This document shows positions 61,390 through 64,000 of a DNA stretch of 64,000 nucleotides, in pieces. The position numbers and the translations under genes were made by a program. The stretch covers positions 94,698-158,697 of the forward strand of contig NZ_BJYR01000010.1 in the NCBI RefSeq assembly GCF_007991615.1. Direction: 5' to 3'. Numbering within the stretch: the stretch's first letter is position 1; every line of letters starts with the position of its first letter. The notes below the pieces were generated by a model that had not been told where the DNA came from, made no database searches, and saw nothing but the letters and a program-made list of their open reading frames with translations. This DNA comes from Novosphingobium sediminis. Its GTDB lineage: Bacteria; Pseudomonadota; Alphaproteobacteria; Sphingomonadales; Sphingomonadaceae.

Positions 61390-62136
61390 TTAAAGCGGCG
61401 GCGGCGCGTCCGCACCAGCCATCGTGGTGCGGCGCGGAGGATAGCGCAGCGCGCCGGTCGGATCGCTCAGCCGTCCCTTGTCGAGCCGCATGATTAGCGA
61501 CTCAGGCACCTTGCGGATAAGATGAACGTCGTGGGTTGCTACCACGACAGTAGTGCCCAGCCGGTTGAGGCTTTCGAACAGGCGCAGCAGCTTGAGCGCC
61601 ATGTCCGGGTCGACGTTACCGGTCGGCTCGTCCGCCACCAGCATGTCGGGCCGGGCGATGACCGCGCGGGCGATGGCAACGCGCTGCTGCTCTCCGCCCG
61701 AGAGCGTGGCAGGCCGGGCATGCTGCCGGTCGCCGAGGCCGACCCAGTCGAGCATTTCTCCCACGGGCCGCGCGATGTCCTTCTCGCTTACGCCCGCCAC
61801 CCGCAGCGGCAGCGCAACATTGTCGAACGCGGAAAGATGCTCGACGAGACGGAAGTCCTGGAACACCACCCCGATGCGGCGGCGGAAACCGGGCAGGCGT
61901 TCGCGCGGCAGGGTGATGGCATCGGTGCCGAACAGGCGGATCAGCCCGCGCGAAGGGCGCTGCGCCAGATAGAGCAGCTTGAGCAGGCTCGTCTTGCCCG
62001 CACCGCTCGCGCCGGTGAGGAAGTAGAAGCACCCCGGATAGAGCGTGAACGAGACATCGGCGAGGATTTCCTTGTCCGTTCCGTAGCGCAGCCCGACGTT
62101 GTCGAACTGGACGATTTCGGCATCAGGCTGGCTCAT
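61390..62136 (-). CDS. ftsE: Cell division ATP-binding protein FtsE
   Basis: A 248-residue ABC ATPase. Walker [14 protein letters not shown]-loop [12 protein letters not shown], signature [13 protein letters not shown], Walker [15 protein letters not shown] and switch His ATHDVHLI are all intact. Start at 62136 ([14 protein letters not shown]). Divergent from the zinc-ribbon gene, a common arrangement in sphingomonads. Confidence 0.95.
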   Translation of the reverse strand: MSQPDAEIVQFDNVGLRYGTDKEILADVSFTLYPGCFYFLTGASGAGKTSLLKLLYLAQRPSRGLIRLFGTDAITLPRERLPGFRRRIGVVFQDFRLVEHLSAFDNVALPLRVAGVSEKDIARPVGEMLDWVGLGDRQHARPATLSGGEQQRVAIARAVIARPDMLVADEPTGNVDPDMALKLLRLFESLNRLGTTVVVATHDVHLIRKVPESLIMRLDKGRLSDPTGALRYPPRRTTMAGADAPPPL

Positions 62137-62298
62137 GTCAGGCGTTGCGGTCCCGGAAGGGTTGTTGCGTGCGCACAGGGGGCATGCGCCGCTTTGGGCG
62201 GCTATAGGGCGCAATCGATGTGGAAAAAAGGGCGAGCGAGCACTTCTCCCCGTCCGTACCTATTGTTTCCCTGCATCTTCGCATGCTTAACCCGCCAC

Positions 62299-63069
62299 AT
62301 GATCATCGCGTGCCCAGCCTGTTCCACTCGCTACGTCGTTCCTGACAATGCGATCGGCGTGGAGGGCCGCACCGTGCGTTGTGCAAAGTGCCGCCACAGC
62401 TGGTTCCAGCAAGGGGCGGAGCTACCCGCGCGCGCAGAGGTGGCAGCTGCCGCGCAGCCTCAGGCGCCTGCTCCCATCGCCGTTACCGAGCCTGAGGCCT
62501 CAGCGGTGGCCGCCGCCGAGGATCCGGTGCCGGAGCCGCCGGTGGTGCCCCGTCCGGTGATCCGCCCCGTCGCGCGTCCCGCCGACGAAGGCTTCGATGA
62601 GACTGCGTCCAGCTTCGATCACCAGCCGCCGTTCCGCCCACGCCGCAACATGGCGAAGATCTGGACATTTGCCGGGATTGGCTTTGCCGTGCTTGTCGCG
62701 GTGTTTATCGCTCTGGCCAGCTGGCTTGGTCTGCCGCACTGGCTGCCCGCCGCGCATGCCACGTTCGGTGCCGGCAATCCGGATCTCGTGCTGGCCTTCC
62801 CGTCAGAGCGGCAAGACCGCCGTACTCTGCCCAACGGCACCGAGTATTTCGGCGCGAGCGGCACGGTCTCCAATGTCGGCAAGCAGCCGCAGGAAGTGCC
62901 GCCGATCCTGATCGTGCTGCGCGATGCCAAGGACAAGGTTGTCTACACCTGGGATGTAGCCCCCCCGCGCGAGAGGCTGAAGCCCGGCGAGAGCGTAACG
63001 ATCAACGAAGCTGTCACCGATGTTCCCAAGAGCGCCAAGGTCGCGGAGATCGGCTGGAAGCCCGAGTAA
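62299..63069 (+). CDS. MJ0042-type zinc-ribbon membrane protein
   Basis: A 256-residue protein. The N-terminal zinc ribbon is MIIACPACSTRYVVPD with VRCAKCRHSWFQQG. A Pro/Ala/Glu-rich linker follows, then one membrane segment (AGIGFAVLVAVFIALASWLG, about residue 140). The periplasmic C-domain has the DUF3426-like pattern TVSNVGKQPQEVPPILIVLRDAK and RLKPGESVTINEA. Function unknown; association with ftsEX suggests an envelope or division role. Confidence 0.88.
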   Translation: MIIACPACSTRYVVPDNAIGVEGRTVRCAKCRHSWFQQGAELPARAEVAAAAQPQAPAPIAVTEPEASAVAAAEDPVPEPPVVPRPVIRPVARPADEGFDETASSFDHQPPFRPRRNMAKIWTFAGIGFAVLVAVFIALASWLGLPHWLPAAHATFGAGNPDLVLAFPSERQDRRTLPNGTEYFGASGTVSNVGKQPQEVPPILIVLRDAKDKVVYTWDVAPPRERLKPGESVTINEAVTDVPKSAKVAEIGWKPE

Positions 63070-63096
63070 AAAAACCGGCGCTTGGTTGTTGCGCCG
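63068..63096 (-). terminator. Leftward terminator-like hairpin
   Basis: CGGCGC (63076-63081) pairs with GCGCCG (63091-63096). On the minus strand the stem is followed by GG and seven T (complement of the A run at 63068-63074). It points against the zinc-ribbon gene and would stop transcription coming from the right. Confidence 0.4.
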
Positions 63097-63174
63097 CGTG
63101 GGGTGCTTTGCTAGGGGCGCCCCTCTACCCCGGCAGGGCAGTCTTTTTTTTAAGGCAAACCCTGCTTGCGATGT

Positions 63175-63261
63175 GCGGTCGTGGCGGAATTGGTAGACGC
63201 GCAACGTTGAGGTCGTTGTGGGCGAAAGCCCGTGGAAGTTCGAGTCTTCTCGACCGCACCA
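63175..63261 (+). tRNA. tRNA-Leu (anticodon GAG)
   Basis: 87 nt with encoded CCA. Acceptor GCGGTCG pairs with CGACCGC; the anticodon stem-loop is CAACG-TTGAGGT-CGTTG; the long variable arm GGGCGAAAGCCC is class II, as leucine tRNAs have; the T-loop is GTTCGAGTC. Reads CUC and CUU. A T8 run lies 34 bp upstream. Confidence 0.97.
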
Positions 63262-64000
63262 AACAATCTGATAATCGAAACAGATTTTGCCTTCGGGCTC
63301 CCGCCTTGTGCTGGCCTGCGCAGTTCTGCGGGATTTCGATGCTGCATTCCGCGCAGTTCAAGGCGGATAGACCGACCTGCTCCCTGCGATGACGCTGCGA
63401 TCTGCATCCATGCGCAGCTTGGCTTCGTGGAAAGTCTTGCCGGGAAGGGCTGTACAGCCCGGGGCAAGTTCCCTGTGTCGCTCAGGCCGAGTGCGGCAGG
63501 ATGCGCAATGATCTCCAGGTGGCCGGGGTGAAGCTCGGCCTGTGACCATAGTGGTGAAGCGACACTCCGGCGGCTCGACAACTCTAAAGGGGGGGGGCGT
63601 GAGAATCGCGAGCACCATCTAGTTCGTTTTGCGGCAACCATGCATGAGCATCCGCACGCGCTCGGTCGCGATTGGAACGTGGGCCGGTTTCCTCTCGATG
63701 ATTCGCCAATCAAGGAGTGGTGGTGCACTCATCCATCAGCGCTTCCTCTTCGAGGCGGCGATTTGGTCCTTGATTCGTGCGCACGTCGCCCAGCGTTCGA
63801 ATTGGGGGAAGGAACGCGGAAAACGGGCCGGACTCGCCTGATTTGCGGATCATGGCACTGGCGGCCCGGATCCCATGTATCGCTGGGAAGATGGTCTTTT
63901 TCACATCGGCGATCAGAATCGCTAATTTCTTGCTTGACGGACGCGGCGGGCGCGACCATATGCGGCTCTCCGGACAGCCACTCAACGGGTGGCACCAGCG
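63262..64000. other. Intergenic or degenerate region downstream of tRNA-Leu, no supportable gene
   Basis: About 740 bases without a gene I can recognise. Frames of 60-190 codons exist on both strands, but they lack family motifs, ribosome sites or the codon pattern of neighbours, and they overlap each other. A frame from GTG 63777 stays open to the right edge and could be the start of a gene continuing outside. Base composition appears more mixed than the core region. A position 3' of a tRNA gene is a common integration site, but no repeated tRNA end is visible here. Confidence 0.5.

Noticed and set aside
63150..63728. 192-codon minus-strand frame over the tRNA
   Set aside because: Runs through the tRNA-Leu gene antisense and has no recognisable domain.
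63710..63985. Transposase remnant near the right edge
   Set aside because: I looked for IS5, IS3 and IS256-type motifs on both strands and found none I could defend.

Overview
The window is a high-GC alphaproteobacterial chromosome segment. Gene content and order (rpmI-rplT-pheS-pheT, petABC, lgt-midA, glnD, hisC-tyrC, ftsEX with a zinc-ribbon protein), short GC-rich palindromes, and a gene transfer agent (GTA) cluster ending in a DUF2793 gene point to Sphingomonadales, most like Novosphingobium or a relative. The species cannot be fixed from the sequence alone.

Region 1 (1-2502): the 3' part of an MFS transporter gene, then an OmpA-type outer-membrane protein with a long proline linker. Region 2 (2694-16978, all minus strand): a compact GTA/siphovirus-like head-tail cluster read from small terminase (16978) to DUF2793 (2694). 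It has packaging genes, portal, protease, capsid, adaptor, tail tube, tape measure, distal tail, hub, NlpC/P60 hydrolase and megatron genes, but no integrase, repressor, replication or lysis cassette. Most junctions are ATGA or GTGA stop/start overlaps. Unusual points are an in-frame fusion of a TIM-barrel/sheath-like protein to DUF2460 with a strong internal ribosome binding site, a short megatron without the TIM-barrel insert, and a 49-codon ORF in place of the head-closure gene.

Region 3 (17243-34491): DedA-like protein, apt, the bc1 complex operon petABC, midA and lgt, an acyl-CoA ligase, glnD, yqgE, gltX, a small Cys-rich protein, nadE, prs and a haloalkane dehalogenase-like hydrolase. 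Region 4 (34615-48572): rluE, two AraC regulators, an inositol-monophosphatase-family enzyme, a gamma-glutamylcyclotransferase-like protein, an exported amidohydrolase, bacterioferritin with its ferredoxin, metA behind a structured leader, rpmI-rplT, pheS-pheT, a mutarotase-like gene and prfC. Region 5 (48604-63261): a 141-bp inverted-repeat element, three small metabolic enzymes, glnK-amtB behind a sigma-54 promoter, a candidate sRNA, a GGDEF-EAL-PilZ protein, hisC-tyrC, an Nramp-like transporter, plsC, ydcF, ftsX-ftsE, a zinc-ribbon membrane protein and tRNA-Leu(GAG). The last 740 bases carry no gene I can support.

Two regulatory themes link separate loci. Nitrogen control is represented by glnD (uridylyltransferase) and its target PII (glnK) with amtB. 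Iron control is suggested by one 19-bp dyad type (WTGCRA-N5-TYGCAA) found before bfd, twice before the Cys-rich gene, and once upstream of petABC.
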